From Candidatus Defluviilinea gracilis (GTDB lineage Bacteria; Chloroflexota; Anaerolineae; Anaerolineales; Villigracilaceae): DNA of 64,000 nt. Each line of letters opens with the position of its first letter. The first letter of the stretch is position 1. The stretch is from positions 1,922,001-1,986,000 of the forward strand of contig JADJWS010000001.1 of NCBI GenBank assembly GCA_016716235.1. The letters run 5' to 3'. The notes under the pieces were generated by a model, which had not been told where the DNA came from, ran no database searches, and saw only the letters and a list, made by a program, of their open reading frames with translations. The position numbers and the translations under genes were made by a program. This document shows, piece by piece, positions 42,216-51,941 of the stretch.

Positions 42216-43793
42216 ATGGCAAAATACGTCGCGGCGATTGACCAAGGGACGACCAGTACGCGTTTCATTGTTTTCGATCATGGCGGGAATGTGGTTTCTG
42301 TCGCCCAAAAAGAGCACAAACAAATTTTCCCGAAGCCCGGCTGGGTGGAGCATGATCCGCTGGAGATTTGGAGGAATACGCTTGAAGTGACGGAGCGCGG
42401 ACTTAAGTCCGCACACCTTCAACCCGCTGACCTTGCCGCCATTGGAATCACAAACCAACGCGAGACAACTATCGTGTGGGACAAACACACCGGCAAGCCC
42501 GTCTACAACGCCATCGTCTGGCAAGACACGCGGACGGATGAGATCATCAAGAAATTGGCTCGCGCTGAGCGGAGGTCTGAGCGAAGCGATAGCGGAGACG
42601 AAGACCGAAGTCGAAGCGCGGGCGGACAGAATCGCTTTCGGAAGAAAACAGGTCTCCCGCTTGCCACGTATTTCTCGGGTCCAAAAATAAAATGGATTTT
42701 GGATAACGTGCAAGGCGCAAAGGCGAAAGCCAAACGAGGGGACTTGTTGTTTGGGACGATTGACTCGTGGTTGATCTGGAATCTCACAGGTGAGCACGTC
42801 ACCGATGTGACAAATGCCTCGCGTACCTTGTTGATGAATCTCAAGACCTTGGATTGGGATGAGGAGATTCTCAAAGTAATGGGCATCCCGCGCGCGATGT
42901 TGCCGACGATCAAATCGTCGTCGGAAATTTATGGATATGTAAATGCTCGAGGCGGCGTCCTCGCCGCCGGGGACGGCGGCGAGAGCAATTTATTACACGG
43001 CATCCCTGTCTCTGGCGATCTCGGCGATCAACAAGCCGCATTGTTCGGTCAAACCTGTTTCAAAGCAGGCGAGGCGAAGAACACCTATGGCACAGGTTGT
43101 TTCATGCTGTTGAACACCGGCGAGAAACCCGTGCAGAGCAAAGCGGGATTGCTCACCACGTTGGGATACAAAATTGGAAACCGCAAAGCCGTCTACGCGC
43201 TCGAAGGTTCGATTGCGATCGCGGGCGCGTTGGTTCAGTGGCTGAGAGACAACCTAGGGTTGATTCAGTCGTCCCCGGAGGTGGAAGCGTTGGCGAAGTC
43301 CGTCGAGGATAACGGCGGAATCTATTTCGTCCCTGCGTTCAGCGGACTCTATGCCCCATATTGGAAATCCGACGCGCGCGGCGTGATCGTCGGGATGACG
43401 CGCTACGTCAACAAAGGTCACATTGCCCGTGCCGTGCTCGAAGCGACCGCCTATCAAACGCGCGAAGTACTCGATGCGATGGAAAAAGATTCGGGCGTGA
43501 AATTAACATCGCTAAAAGTGGACGGCGGTATGGTGTTCAACGAACTGCTCATGCAATTTCAATCGGATATTTTGAACGTGCCAGTGGTGCGACCCAAAGT
43601 AGCGGAGACCACGTCGCTCGGCGCGGCATACGCGGCGGGACTCGCCGTCGGCTTTTGGAAGGATTTCGACGAGCTCAAAAACAACTGGGGACGCGACAAA
43701 CAATGGAATCCCTCAATGGACTCGAAAGGACGAAAGACGTTATACTCGGGTTGGAAGAAAGCGGTGACACGAACTTTTAACTGGATGGAATAA
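42216..43793 (+). CDS. glpK: Glycerol kinase with two in-frame insertions
   Basis: 525 residues against about 500 for the family. FGGY-kinase motifs are intact: DQGTTSTRFIVFD, GITNQRETTIVWD, WQDTRT, GDQQAALFGQ and YAPYWKSDARG. It phosphorylates glycerol to glycerol-3-phosphate. Two stretches interrupt conserved blocks and are absent from typical GlpK: residues about 116-135 (RAERRSERSDSGDEDRSRSA, nt 42561-42620) and about 244-258 (ARGGVLAAGDGGES, nt 42945-42989). Both are repeat-like; the second contains the inverted pair CTCGCCGCC/GGCGGCGAG. They probably sit in surface loops. Confidence 0.93.
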   Translation: MAKYVAAIDQGTTSTRFIVFDHGGNVVSVAQKEHKQIFPKPGWVEHDPLEIWRNTLEVTERGLKSAHLQPADLAAIGITNQRETTIVWDKHTGKPVYNAIVWQDTRTDEIIKKLARAERRSERSDSGDEDRSRSAGGQNRFRKKTGLPLATYFSGPKIKWILDNVQGAKAKAKRGDLLFGTIDSWLIWNLTGEHVTDVTNASRTLLMNLKTLDWDEEILKVMGIPRAMLPTIKSSSEIYGYVNARGGVLAAGDGGESNLLHGIPVSGDLGDQQAALFGQTCFKAGEAKNTYGTGCFMLLNTGEKPVQSKAGLLTTLGYKIGNRKAVYALEGSIAIAGALVQWLRDNLGLIQSSPEVEALAKSVEDNGGIYFVPAFSGLYAPYWKSDARGVIVGMTRYVNKGHIARAVLEATAYQTREVLDAMEKDSGVKLTSLKVDGGMVFNELLMQFQSDILNVPVVRPKVAETTSLGAAYAAGLAVGFWKDFDELKNNWGRDKQWNPSMDSKGRKTLYSGWKKAVTRTFNWME

Positions 43794-43797
43794 TTTT

Positions 43798-43876
43798 TAA
43801 CACGAAGGACACAAAGGTCACGAAGGATTCTTTGTGTTGAATTAAAAACTTTGTGTACTTCGTGTCCTTTGTGTTT
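43798..43876. repeat. Palindromic repeat (CACGAAGG type) before glpD
   Basis: AACACGAAGGACACAAAGG is mirrored by CTTCGTGTCCTTTGTGTT. The core resembles the inside of the 152-bp element at 25105. It leaves no room for a normal ribosome-binding site for glpD. Confidence 0.65.
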
Positions 43877-43884
43877 AGAATCGA

Positions 43885-45577
43885 ATGAACCGTTCCGGAA
43901 ACTCTCGCTGCCCTCAAAAAAAATCCAAACCCCTCCGTCCTCATCATCGGCGGAGGGATCAACGGTATTGGCGCCTTCCGCGACCTCGCCATCAACGGCG
44001 TGGATGTTTTGCTCGTCGAGCGCGGGGATTTTTGTTCGGGCGCGTCGTCTGCCTCTTCGCACATGGCGCACGGCGGGATTCGTTATCTTGAAAACGGGGA
44101 GTTCCGTCTCGTGCGCGAAGCCGTGCGCGAGCGCAACCTCATGTTGCAGAACGCGCCGCATATCGTCAAGCCCCTTCCCACTGCCATTCCCATTTTCAAA
44201 CGATTCTCAGGTCTGCTCAATGCGCCGCTAAAATTTTTTGGCTGGCTCGATAAACCCAGCGAGCGCGGCTCGCTCGTTATCAAGATCGGTTTGATGTTCT
44301 ACGATGCGTTCACCGGCAAACAGCACACGGTTCCCCGTCATCAATTTTTCTCGCGCAAGAAATCGCTTGCCAAATGGAATCAGATCAACCCAGAGATCGT
44401 CAACACGGCTGTGTATTATGACGGCGCGATCACCAACCCCGAACGGCTCGGCGTTGAAATGATCCTCGACGCCGAAGCAGAAAACGTAAACGCGCGCGCG
44501 CTCAATTACGTCAGCATGGTGGGCGGCGCGGAGAACACGATCATCCTGCGCGACGAGCTCACCGACGAAACCTACGACGTTCACCCGCAGCTTGTCATCA
44601 ACGCGGCGGGCGCGTGGATCGACTCGACCAACAAAAAACTCGGCGTGTCCACGAACTTCATCGGCGGCGCGAAAGGTTCGCACATCGTTGTGGATCATCC
44701 CGAACTCCGCGCCGCGATCGGCGACCACGAATTTTTCTTCGAGAACGACGACGGTCGCATCGTGTTGATCTTTCCGCTGTTCGATAAAGTCCTCATCGGC
44801 ACGTCCGACATCCCCATCGAGAATCCCGAAGAAGCGCGATGCACCGAAGACGAAGTGGATTATTTTTTGCGGATGACGAAACGCGTCTTCCCGGACCTCG
44901 ACCTGACTCGCCAGCGCATCGTTTATCGCTACTCCGGTGTTCGTCCGCTCCCGCGCTCCACCGCGAAGACGGTCAGCCAAATCTCGCGCGACCACACAAT
45001 TGAAGTTTTGAGCGGCGACTGGACCAACCTCACTTTCCCGGTCTTCTCCCTCGTCGGCGGCAAGTGGACATCTTTCCGCGCGTTCGGCGAACAAGCGGCG
45101 GATAAAGCCCTCGCGTATCTCGGTCTCACGCGCAAACGCGACACGCGCTCCATGCCCATCGGCGGCGGGCGCGGTTATGAACGCGATGTTCTGGAACCGA
45201 ATCGGCAAATGGGAAGTCTCTTCGCATGGACGGGCGTTTCGCAAGAACGGCTGAAAATCTTGTTCGAGCGTTACGGCACGCGCGCCGAAACTATCGCCAC
45301 CTACATCAACAGCGGCACCGACTCCACCCTCAAGTCACTGCCCGATTATTCCTTCCGCGAAATTGCGTATCTCGTCCAGCACGAAAAGATCATTCACCTC
45401 GATGATTTCCTGCTGAGGCGATCCATGCTTGCCATGCTGGGACGGTTAACGCGCGAGATGATCCTCGAACTCACGCATACGCTGGGCGACATCCTCGGCT
45501 GGGACGGCGAGCAGAAAAAAGCCGAAGCGGCGCGCGCCCTGTCCATTTTGGCGGACAGGCACGAGGTCCGGTTATGA
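43885..45577 (+). CDS. glpD: FAD-dependent glycerol-3-phosphate dehydrogenase (frameshift near the start)
   Basis: The long frame is open from a stop at 43886 to 45577 but has no ATG, GTG or TTG before the FAD-binding motif VLIIGGGINGIGAFRDL; the first start codon (GTG 44000) would cut that motif off. ATG 43885 lies in another frame. Removing one G at 43897-43898 joins them into MNRSETLAALKKNPNPSVLI, a normal GlpD N-terminus, giving 563 residues. SHMAHGGIRYLENGEFRLV and the C-terminal domain are intact. The enzyme oxidises glycerol-3-phosphate to DHAP and passes electrons to quinone. Confidence 0.87.
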
Positions 45578-45605
45578 AGCGCGCAGGTGGTAGAATCTCG
45601 TCCCG

Positions 45606-46520
45606 ATGAATATTTCCATTGTCGTCCCCGTCTATCGCGGCGAAGCGTTGATCGAGTCGCTTGTCGAACGATTGGCGAAATCCCTGCCCGCGTTTTCAAA
45701 AAAATATGAAGTGTTGCTCGTGAACGATGGCAGTCCCGACAATAGCTGGGATGTGATCCAAAAACTCGCGCGTAAATACAAGTGGGTGAGGGGCATCCGC
45801 CTGATGCGAAATTATGGACAGCATAACGCCACCCTCTGCGGAGTTCGCGCCGCTCAATATGAAATTACGATCACGATGGATCAGGACTTGCAGCATCCGC
45901 CCGAAGAGATTCCCATTTTGTTGAAACAACTCGAAAACGGATTCGACGTGGTCTACGGCGCGCCGAAAAAACTGCCGCAGGGATTCTTGCGCAACGCGAT
46001 GACCGAGAACATCAAACGAATTCTTGCGCGGGTGATGGGCGTCCCGTCTGTGAAAAACATATCCGCCTTCCGCGCCTTTCGCACCGAGTTGCGCAACGCC
46101 TTCACGAACTTTCAAAGCCCCACGTTGATCATCGATGTGTTGCTCTCATGGGGCACGTCGCGCTTTACATCGGTTTCCGTTGAGATCGAAAAACCCGAAG
46201 AACGTTCGAACTACAGGTTTTCCGCGCTGGTGAAAGCCGCGTTGTTGATTCTCACCGGCTACAGCACTGCGCCCCTGCGCCTGGCAAGTTGGATCGGATT
46301 CTTGATGACCGTGTTTGGGCTGGGCGTGTTCATGTATGTGGTCGTCATTTCATTTATGGAGGGCGGCATCCCGGGCTTCCCGTTTCTTGCCTCCATCATT
46401 GCGTTATTCAGCGGCGCCCAATTATTCGCGCTGGGAATCTTCGGCGAATATCTGGCGCGCATGTTCGACCGTAGTATGGATCGTCCCACGTACATCATTC
46501 ACGAGACGGTAGGGAAATGA
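45606..46520 (+). CDS. Polyprenyl-phosphate glycosyltransferase (GT2)
   Basis: 304 residues. GT-A fold with SIVVPVYRGEALIESLVERL, NDGSPDNSW and TMDQDLQHPPEEIP (metal-binding acidic motif), plus two C-terminal membrane helices. This is the DPM1/ArnC/GtrB layout: a sugar is moved from a nucleotide donor to undecaprenyl phosphate. Its stop overlaps the WbqC gene start by 4 bases, so it opens the surface-glycan cluster. Confidence 0.88.
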   Translation: MNISIVVPVYRGEALIESLVERLAKSLPAFSKKYEVLLVNDGSPDNSWDVIQKLARKYKWVRGIRLMRNYGQHNATLCGVRAAQYEITITMDQDLQHPPEEIPILLKQLENGFDVVYGAPKKLPQGFLRNAMTENIKRILARVMGVPSVKNISAFRAFRTELRNAFTNFQSPTLIIDVLLSWGTSRFTSVSVEIEKPEERSNYRFSALVKAALLILTGYSTAPLRLASWIGFLMTVFGLGVFMYVVVISFMEGGIPGFPFLASIIALFSGAQLFALGIFGEYLARMFDRSMDRPTYIIHETVGK

Positions 46521-47239
46521 ACGTCGTCATTTTGCAACCTTCCTATATCCCTTGGCGCGGTTACTTCGATCAGGTCCACCGCGCAGACCTGTTCATCTTT
46601 TACGATGATATTCAATACGACAAACACGGCTGGCGTAACCGCAACCTGATCAAAACGCACCAGGGAAAACAATGGCTGACGATCCCAGTCAATTCAAAAG
46701 GCGTTACCCAGGGCGTGCCGATCAAGGACGTGCGCATCGACTGGTCCAAGCCCTGGGCGAAGAGTCATCTCAAAACGTTGACGATTTCCTATTCCAAATC
46801 GCCTTACTTCAAGGGCTATCTGTCCCTGCTCGACGAACTCTATCAACGCCGCGACGAGTTCCTCGCCGATTTCACCATCGAGTCCTCGATCCGCCTCGCG
46901 CGCGAGTTGGGATTCACTTCCACGAGATTCATGCGCTCCTCCGAGTTATCGAACGTCGAGGGACAAAAAACCGACCGCGTGATCAACGTGTTGAAACAAG
47001 TCGGCGCGACGCATTACATTTGCGGTCCCTCGGCGAGTTCCTACATGGAGCCTGAAAAATTCGAGGCGGCGGGCATCACGTTTGAATACATGGACTACGC
47101 CTACCCTGAATACTCGCAGATGTATCCTCCGTACGACCCGTATGTTTCCATTCTAGATTTGCTGTTCATGACGGGAAAACAAGCGGGCGAATATTTTGAA
47201 ACTGGAAAGGAACGCGAATTCCGTCCAAATTTCATTTGA
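46517..47239 (+). CDS. WbqC family protein
   Basis: 240 residues. ILQPSYIPWRGYFDQVHRAD and YDDIQYDKHGWRNRNLIKT are the signature of the WbqC family, common in O-antigen and surface-glycan clusters; the biochemical role is unsettled, but transfer or modification on amino sugars is suspected. Overlaps the preceding GT2 gene by 4 bases and touches the next gene. Confidence 0.88.
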   Translation: MNVVILQPSYIPWRGYFDQVHRADLFIFYDDIQYDKHGWRNRNLIKTHQGKQWLTIPVNSKGVTQGVPIKDVRIDWSKPWAKSHLKTLTISYSKSPYFKGYLSLLDELYQRRDEFLADFTIESSIRLARELGFTSTRFMRSSELSNVEGQKTDRVINVLKQVGATHYICGPSASSYMEPEKFEAAGITFEYMDYAYPEYSQMYPPYDPYVSILDLLFMTGKQAGEYFETGKEREFRPNFI

Positions 47240-47262
47240 CGGAATCTTCGCCACACTTCAAC

Positions 47263-47898
47263 ATGAGCATGGATGAAACCCAGAAAAAACTCGGCGAATA
47301 CTTTGTTGAAAAACTCGAAGAATTCGGCGCGACGCCCAAAGGTGTGGATTACAACGGACTCGAATCGCAGGCGTTGCGCTTCGAGCAACTCGTGAAGGTC
47401 ATTGACGCCTCGCAGCCATTTTCCGTCATCGATTACGGAAGCGGCTATGGCGGAATGTTTGATTTCTTACACGGTAAAGGTTGGCAGTTCGAATATTACG
47501 GCATTGACCTACTCGAGAAAATGGTTGTGGCTGGGCGTGAATCTCACAAGGATTTTCCCAACGCTCATTTCACCACGAACGAGAGCGAAGTTCCCATGGT
47601 CGATTATCTGCTGGCGGGTGCGATCTTCAATATCAAATTGGAAGAATCGTACGACGATTGGCAGAAATTCGCCTGCGCAACGCTCCAACGCATGAACGCG
47701 CTTTGCTCGAAGGGCTTTGCCTTCAACATGCTCACCAAATATTCCGATGCCGAGCGCATGGCGCAGAGACCCGACCTCTTTTACGGCGACCCAATATTTT
47801 TCTTCGATTTCTGCAAACGCAATTTTTCGCGTAACGTGGCATTGCTTCACGATTATGGATTGTACGATTTCACGCTCCTCGTCCGCAAGAATGTGTAA
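47263..47898 (+). CDS. SAM-dependent methyltransferase
   Basis: About 211 residues. SVIDYGSGYGGMFDFLHGKG is the SAM-binding motif I, followed by YYGIDLLEKM. Probably methylates a sugar or lipid of the surface glycan. A TTG at 47236, overlapping the WbqC stop, is the alternative start and would add 9 residues; no ribosome-binding site decides. Confidence 0.8.
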   Translation: MSMDETQKKLGEYFVEKLEEFGATPKGVDYNGLESQALRFEQLVKVIDASQPFSVIDYGSGYGGMFDFLHGKGWQFEYYGIDLLEKMVVAGRESHKDFPNAHFTTNESEVPMVDYLLAGAIFNIKLEESYDDWQKFACATLQRMNALCSKGFAFNMLTKYSDAERMAQRPDLFYGDPIFFFDFCKRNFSRNVALLHDYGLYDFTLLVRKNV

Positions 47899-47981
47899 TC
47901 AAGAATGTGTGCGCTAGAGAGCGCCATCACACAGGATACTATTTGTGTAGCGGACGTTCTCTAGCGTCCGCTTTTAGTAAA

Positions 47982-48923
47982 ATGAAAACCATCCTCGCCC
48001 CGCGCGCTTCTGCGATCCTCTATAATTTGCTGGCGAGCCAAAAACAGGCAAAGCCGTGGCTGTTGCCCGCGAACATTTGTCCCATCGTGCCGATCACGTT
48101 TATGAAGGCGAAGATTCCATTTGAGTTTGCGGATATTTCGCCAGAGTCCTTGCACATGGATTTGGATCAGGCAGAAGCGCGAATGAAGACGCACGAGTTT
48201 GGTGGTTTGCTGTACGCGCATACCTACGGGGACGAGTCCACGCCTGATGATTTTTTTGCGCGGGCGAAATCGTTGAATCCCGAATTGTTGATCGTGGATG
48301 ACCGCTGTCTGTGCATTCCAAAGTTTGAATCGGAATCCTCGGCTGACGTTGTTTTGTTTAGCACGGGCTACGCCAAGATCGTCGAACTTGAATTTGGCGG
48401 ATATGCGTTTATGAAGGATGATGGGAAGTGCGAATCCACGCAATTGAAATACGCTCCTGCGCATCACGAGGAACTTGAAAGGGACTATAAAGCTGCCGTT
48501 CAGAATCTGACGCGATTTGAATATGACGATAGCGATTGGTTGCAGACAGAAGGAGAATTGCCCGTCTGGGAGGACTATCGTCGTATGGTCGCGGTCGGGT
48601 TGGAATTGTCCCTGCTACAAAAAAGAAGATTGAATGCGGTGTATTCAGCCCGTCTGCCAATCGAGATACAATTACAGCAACAATATCAAACGTGGCGGTT
48701 CAACATCCGCGTGAAGAATAAGAAAAGAATGATGGATGAGATCTTTGCAAACAGGCTGTTCGCCAGTTCGCATTACGCGTCGCTGGCGGGAATTATGTCC
48801 ACTGGGCGCGCGCCGGTGGCGGAGGCATTGGCGGGGGAGGTGATCAATCTGTTCAATGACCATCACTTTGACTATGATCGAGCAGAGAGATTGACCAGCC
48901 TGATTTTGAAATTTCTGGCTTGA
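47982..48923 (+). CDS. DegT/DnrJ-like aminotransferase-fold protein
   Basis: 313 residues from ATG 47982. LLPANICPIVPITFMKAK, LLYAHTYGDESTPDDF and VLFSTGYAKIVELEFGGYAF follow the PLP-fold pattern of sugar aminotransferases (DegT/DnrJ/EryC1), with a possible Schiff-base Lys in GYAK. It is shorter than the usual 370 residues, so activity is uncertain. A palindromic repeat (47900-47975, AGCGGACGTTCTCTAGCGTC) precedes it. Confidence 0.7.
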   Translation: MKTILAPRASAILYNLLASQKQAKPWLLPANICPIVPITFMKAKIPFEFADISPESLHMDLDQAEARMKTHEFGGLLYAHTYGDESTPDDFFARAKSLNPELLIVDDRCLCIPKFESESSADVVLFSTGYAKIVELEFGGYAFMKDDGKCESTQLKYAPAHHEELERDYKAAVQNLTRFEYDDSDWLQTEGELPVWEDYRRMVAVGLELSLLQKRRLNAVYSARLPIEIQLQQQYQTWRFNIRVKNKKRMMDEIFANRLFASSHYASLAGIMSTGRAPVAEALAGEVINLFNDHHFDYDRAERLTSLILKFLA

Positions 48924-48940
48924 TCGAGGAGAATATATTA

Positions 48941-49552
48941 ATGAAGTTCCCGAAGGTTTCCCCCCGCCTGGAAGGCTGGCTTTCAGCCGCTCTTGTGATG
49001 ACTGTCACCTTGCTAACATATGCTCCGCTTGTGCCTTCGCTCGGCTTCTACCGTGACGATTGGTACCTGATCTGGACGGCACAGGCGCGCGGGGCGCAGG
49101 GAATCATGAGCCTATTTCAAGGAGACCGTCCGTTTATTGGGTGGCTCTACGCGCTGGATTACAACCTGCTGGGCAACGCCCCGTTGAACTGGCATGTGTA
49201 CGCGCTGATCATCAAAGCGTTGAGCGCGCTGGCTTTCCTCTGGCTATTGCGGGTGGTTTGGAAGGAACGGAAGATCGAGACCACCCTGATCGCGTTGTTG
49301 TTTGTGGTGTATCCGGGCTTTTATCAACAGCCAAACGCGGCCACCTTCAAGAATTTGTTGCTGGCGTACGGCGCGGCGATGGCGTCGTTGGCGTGCACAG
49401 TTCTGGCGCTGAAAGGTCGTTCCCTTCTTCCGAAAAACGACGCTCATTGTTGCTTCGATCCTGCTAGCCGCCCTCAGCATTTTCATCTACGAAGCATTGA
49501 TCGGCATCGAAGCCGTGCGTCTTATTTTGATCTGGTACGCGCTGAAACGTGA
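48941..49552 (+). CDS. Large membrane glycosyltransferase-like protein, N-terminal frame
   Basis: ATG 48941 follows GAGGAG. SLGFYRDDWYLIWTAQARG carries the acidic pair in the first outer loop, as in GT39/GT83-type GT-C enzymes, followed by hydrophobic helices. After LLPK (about 49433) the frame is lost. Dropping one A from the run of five at 49433-49437 lets the reading continue KTTLIVASILLAALSIFIYE into the frame at 49497, giving one 675-residue protein. Confidence 0.75.
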   Translation: MKFPKVSPRLEGWLSAALVMTVTLLTYAPLVPSLGFYRDDWYLIWTAQARGAQGIMSLFQGDRPFIGWLYALDYNLLGNAPLNWHVYALIIKALSALAFLWLLRVVWKERKIETTLIALLFVVYPGFYQQPNAATFKNLLLAYGAAMASLACTVLALKGRSLLPKNDAHCCFDPASRPQHFHLRSIDRHRSRASYFDLVRAET

Positions 49553-50969
49553 TGGAAAGTTAACCATCCGTGAGTCGCTTCGCAAAACGATCGTTGCCTC
49601 TATTCCCTACCTGACATTTGCCGCCGTATTCTTATTCTGGCGCTTGTTCCTGTTCGAAAGCACGCGTCGCGCCACGAATGTAGACGTGGTGCTGAGTAAC
49701 TTTGGCCCGCTTTCGTTGACCAGCGTGCTTCACATTGCCGTGGAAATGATTCTCGATTTAGTCGAGACCAGCCTGCTTGCATGGGGCGTCCCTTTTTATC
49801 AGTTTTCCACGAGCGTGGGGGATGCGCGCATCACCGCGATGGCGATTGGGCTGGCGTTGATCGTGTTATCGCTCGCAGGCGCGTATCTCTTTCTCATGCG
49901 AGGGCAGGCTTCCCCGTTGGGTGAAGCGAGTGAGGATCCGCAAGCAAGCCGAGACTGGCTGTGGCTTGGCGCGGCGATCATCTTCGTCACCACATTGCCG
50001 ATCATCCTCGCGGGGCGGAACGTGATCTTCGATATCCAATGGGATCGTTATACCTATCAATCCGTGGCGGGCGTGGCGTTGTTCATGGGCGGGATTGTTT
50101 TTTATGGATTGAAGGGACGGTTGCGCTGGGCGGCGCTATGCCTGCTGTTGATGAGCGGCGTCCTCACCCAGTTATTCTCGGCAAATTATTATCGTAGATT
50201 TTGGCGGGTGGAAAGCGATGCCATGTGGCAACTGGCATGGCGCGCGCCACAGATCGAAGATGGCACAACGGTCGTGCTGGTCTTGCCGGGCAATTACGCG
50301 CTCGCGGAGGAATACGAAGTCTGGGGTCCGATCAACCTTGTGTATCACCCGCGCCAGGAATTGAAAATCGCGGGGCAGGTGATGTACGATGAACTATGGC
50401 TTGAGGCGGTTCTCGGCGCGCAGGAGGAACGGCTCGTGCGCGGAACGGTAACCGTGAAGCGCGATTACACCAAACTCTTGCTGGTGACACAGCCTTCGGC
50501 ATTTTCGTGCCTGCATGTGATCGATGGCGCGCGCGCGGAACTCACCGCACAGGAACGGCTGGACGTACAACGCCTCGCTTCCTTTTCGGACGTGAACTTG
50601 ATCGACCCCTCCGGAGCGCAGGCTGTCCCTCCGGGCGAAATTTTTGGGAGTGAGCCCTCCCACGATTGGTGTTATTACTATCAACAAATGGACCTTGCCC
50701 GCCAACGCAAAGATTGGGAGAGCGCGGCAACATTTGCCGATGAAGCGATTGCGCTTGGCTATCAACCTTATGAAGTGTCGGAATGGTTGCCCGCCCTTGA
50801 AGCCTACATCCATGTTGGCGATCAGAAGATGGCAAAGCGCATCGCGCTCCTCATCCGCGTGGATAAAAAGACCTATCAAAGCATCTGCCAAAACCTAAAA
50901 CCACTCGTCGGAACTCCTGCCGAATACGACCGCGAACTGCTGGCAGAATCTCTGTGCAAGCATGATTGA
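49497..50969 (+). CDS. Large membrane glycosyltransferase-like protein, C-terminal frame
   Basis: Continuation of the preceding frame: about seven further membrane helices (residues 1-230) and a soluble C-terminal domain of about 250 residues. Together the two parts make a GT-C-like multi-pass protein of the surface-glycan cluster that would use a lipid-linked sugar made by the neighbouring GT2 enzymes. The start at 49497 is only the first ATG in the frame, not a real start. The stop overlaps the next ORF region. Confidence 0.75.
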   Translation: MIGIEAVRLILIWYALKRDGKLTIRESLRKTIVASIPYLTFAAVFLFWRLFLFESTRRATNVDVVLSNFGPLSLTSVLHIAVEMILDLVETSLLAWGVPFYQFSTSVGDARITAMAIGLALIVLSLAGAYLFLMRGQASPLGEASEDPQASRDWLWLGAAIIFVTTLPIILAGRNVIFDIQWDRYTYQSVAGVALFMGGIVFYGLKGRLRWAALCLLLMSGVLTQLFSANYYRRFWRVESDAMWQLAWRAPQIEDGTTVVLVLPGNYALAEEYEVWGPINLVYHPRQELKIAGQVMYDELWLEAVLGAQEERLVRGTVTVKRDYTKLLLVTQPSAFSCLHVIDGARAELTAQERLDVQRLASFSDVNLIDPSGAQAVPPGEIFGSEPSHDWCYYYQQMDLARQRKDWESAATFADEAIALGYQPYEVSEWLPALEAYIHVGDQKMAKRIALLIRVDKKTYQSICQNLKPLVGTPAEYDRELLAESLCKHD

Positions 50970-50992
50970 TTTCATGGGGTAGAATCATCCCG

Positions 50993-51940
50993 ATGCCTAC
51001 GAAAAAACGCAGATTCAAAGTCGACCTCGTCATCCCGGTCTACAACGAAGCGGGGGTGATCGAGAAAATCCACGCGCGGATTTGCGGCGTGGTGGACGCG
51101 CTTCCGCACGACTTTCGCTTCCTCTACGTGGACGACGGCTCAGACGACGGGACGGCCGAGTCGCTCCAGTCGTTGAAGCAGGCTGACCGGCGCGTGACCG
51201 TGTTCACGTTGAGTCGCAACTTCGGTCACCAGGCGGCGCTCACCGCCGGACTCGATCGCTCGAGTGGCGATATCGTCATCAGTATGGACGGCGATGGCCA
51301 GCATCCGCCGGAGTTGATCGCTGAAATGATTGAGTTGATCGGGCATGGTTACGACATTGTGCAGGGGCAACGCGCCGCGGAAACACAGCCCACGGTTTTC
51401 AAAAAATGGACATCGGATGCCTTCTACCGCTTCATCAACACCATCAGCGGCACGCACATGATTGCCGGCGCGGCGGACTTCCGCGCAATGACGCGCCAGG
51501 CGGTAGACGCGCTCAAAGCCATGCCCGAGTTTCACCGTTTTCTGCGCGGCATGATCACGTGGATGGGATACAAGAGCGTCATTCTGCCGTATCGCCAGCC
51601 GCCGCGTGTGGCAGGGCATTCGAAATATTCGTTGGGAAAAATGTTTCGGCTCGCATCCGACGCGATCTTTTCTTTTTCGTTGATCCCGTTATATATTGGG
51701 TTGAGTTCGGGGTTGGTGTTCTTTGCGTTGGCGGCTGTGCAGTTGAGTTGGGTGGTTTGGCTGTCGGTCACAAAGAACACCGAGCAGGTGATTGCCCCAG
51801 GTTGGAGTTCGCTGATGGCGGTCCTGCTCATCGCCAGCGGAATCATCATGATCTTGTTAGGCTTTATTGGCGTTTATGTCGGGTATATTTTTCAGGAAGT
51901 GAAACGCAGACCCGTCTATTTATTGAAGAAAGAGGAGTAA
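50993..51940 (+). CDS. GtrB-like bactoprenol glycosyltransferase (GT2)
   Basis: 315 residues from ATG 50993. VDLVIPVYNEAGVIEKIHAR, YVDDGSDDGTAE and SMDGDGQHPPELI define the GT-A core; two C-terminal membrane helices follow. HMIAGAADFRAMTRQAVDAL and RVAGHSKYSLGKMF are typical of GtrB. It loads a sugar (often glucose) onto undecaprenyl phosphate for use by membrane GT-C enzymes such as the one encoded just upstream. Confidence 0.9.
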   Translation: MPTKKRRFKVDLVIPVYNEAGVIEKIHARICGVVDALPHDFRFLYVDDGSDDGTAESLQSLKQADRRVTVFTLSRNFGHQAALTAGLDRSSGDIVISMDGDGQHPPELIAEMIELIGHGYDIVQGQRAAETQPTVFKKWTSDAFYRFINTISGTHMIAGAADFRAMTRQAVDALKAMPEFHRFLRGMITWMGYKSVILPYRQPPRVAGHSKYSLGKMFRLASDAIFSFSLIPLYIGLSSGLVFFALAAVQLSWVVWLSVTKNTEQVIAPGWSSLMAVLLIASGIIMILLGFIGVYVGYIFQEVKRRPVYLLKKEE

Positions 51941-51941
51941 C

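Noticed and set aside
44228..45244. 338-codon minus-strand ORF
   Set aside because: Shadow of glpD; charged low-information sequence.
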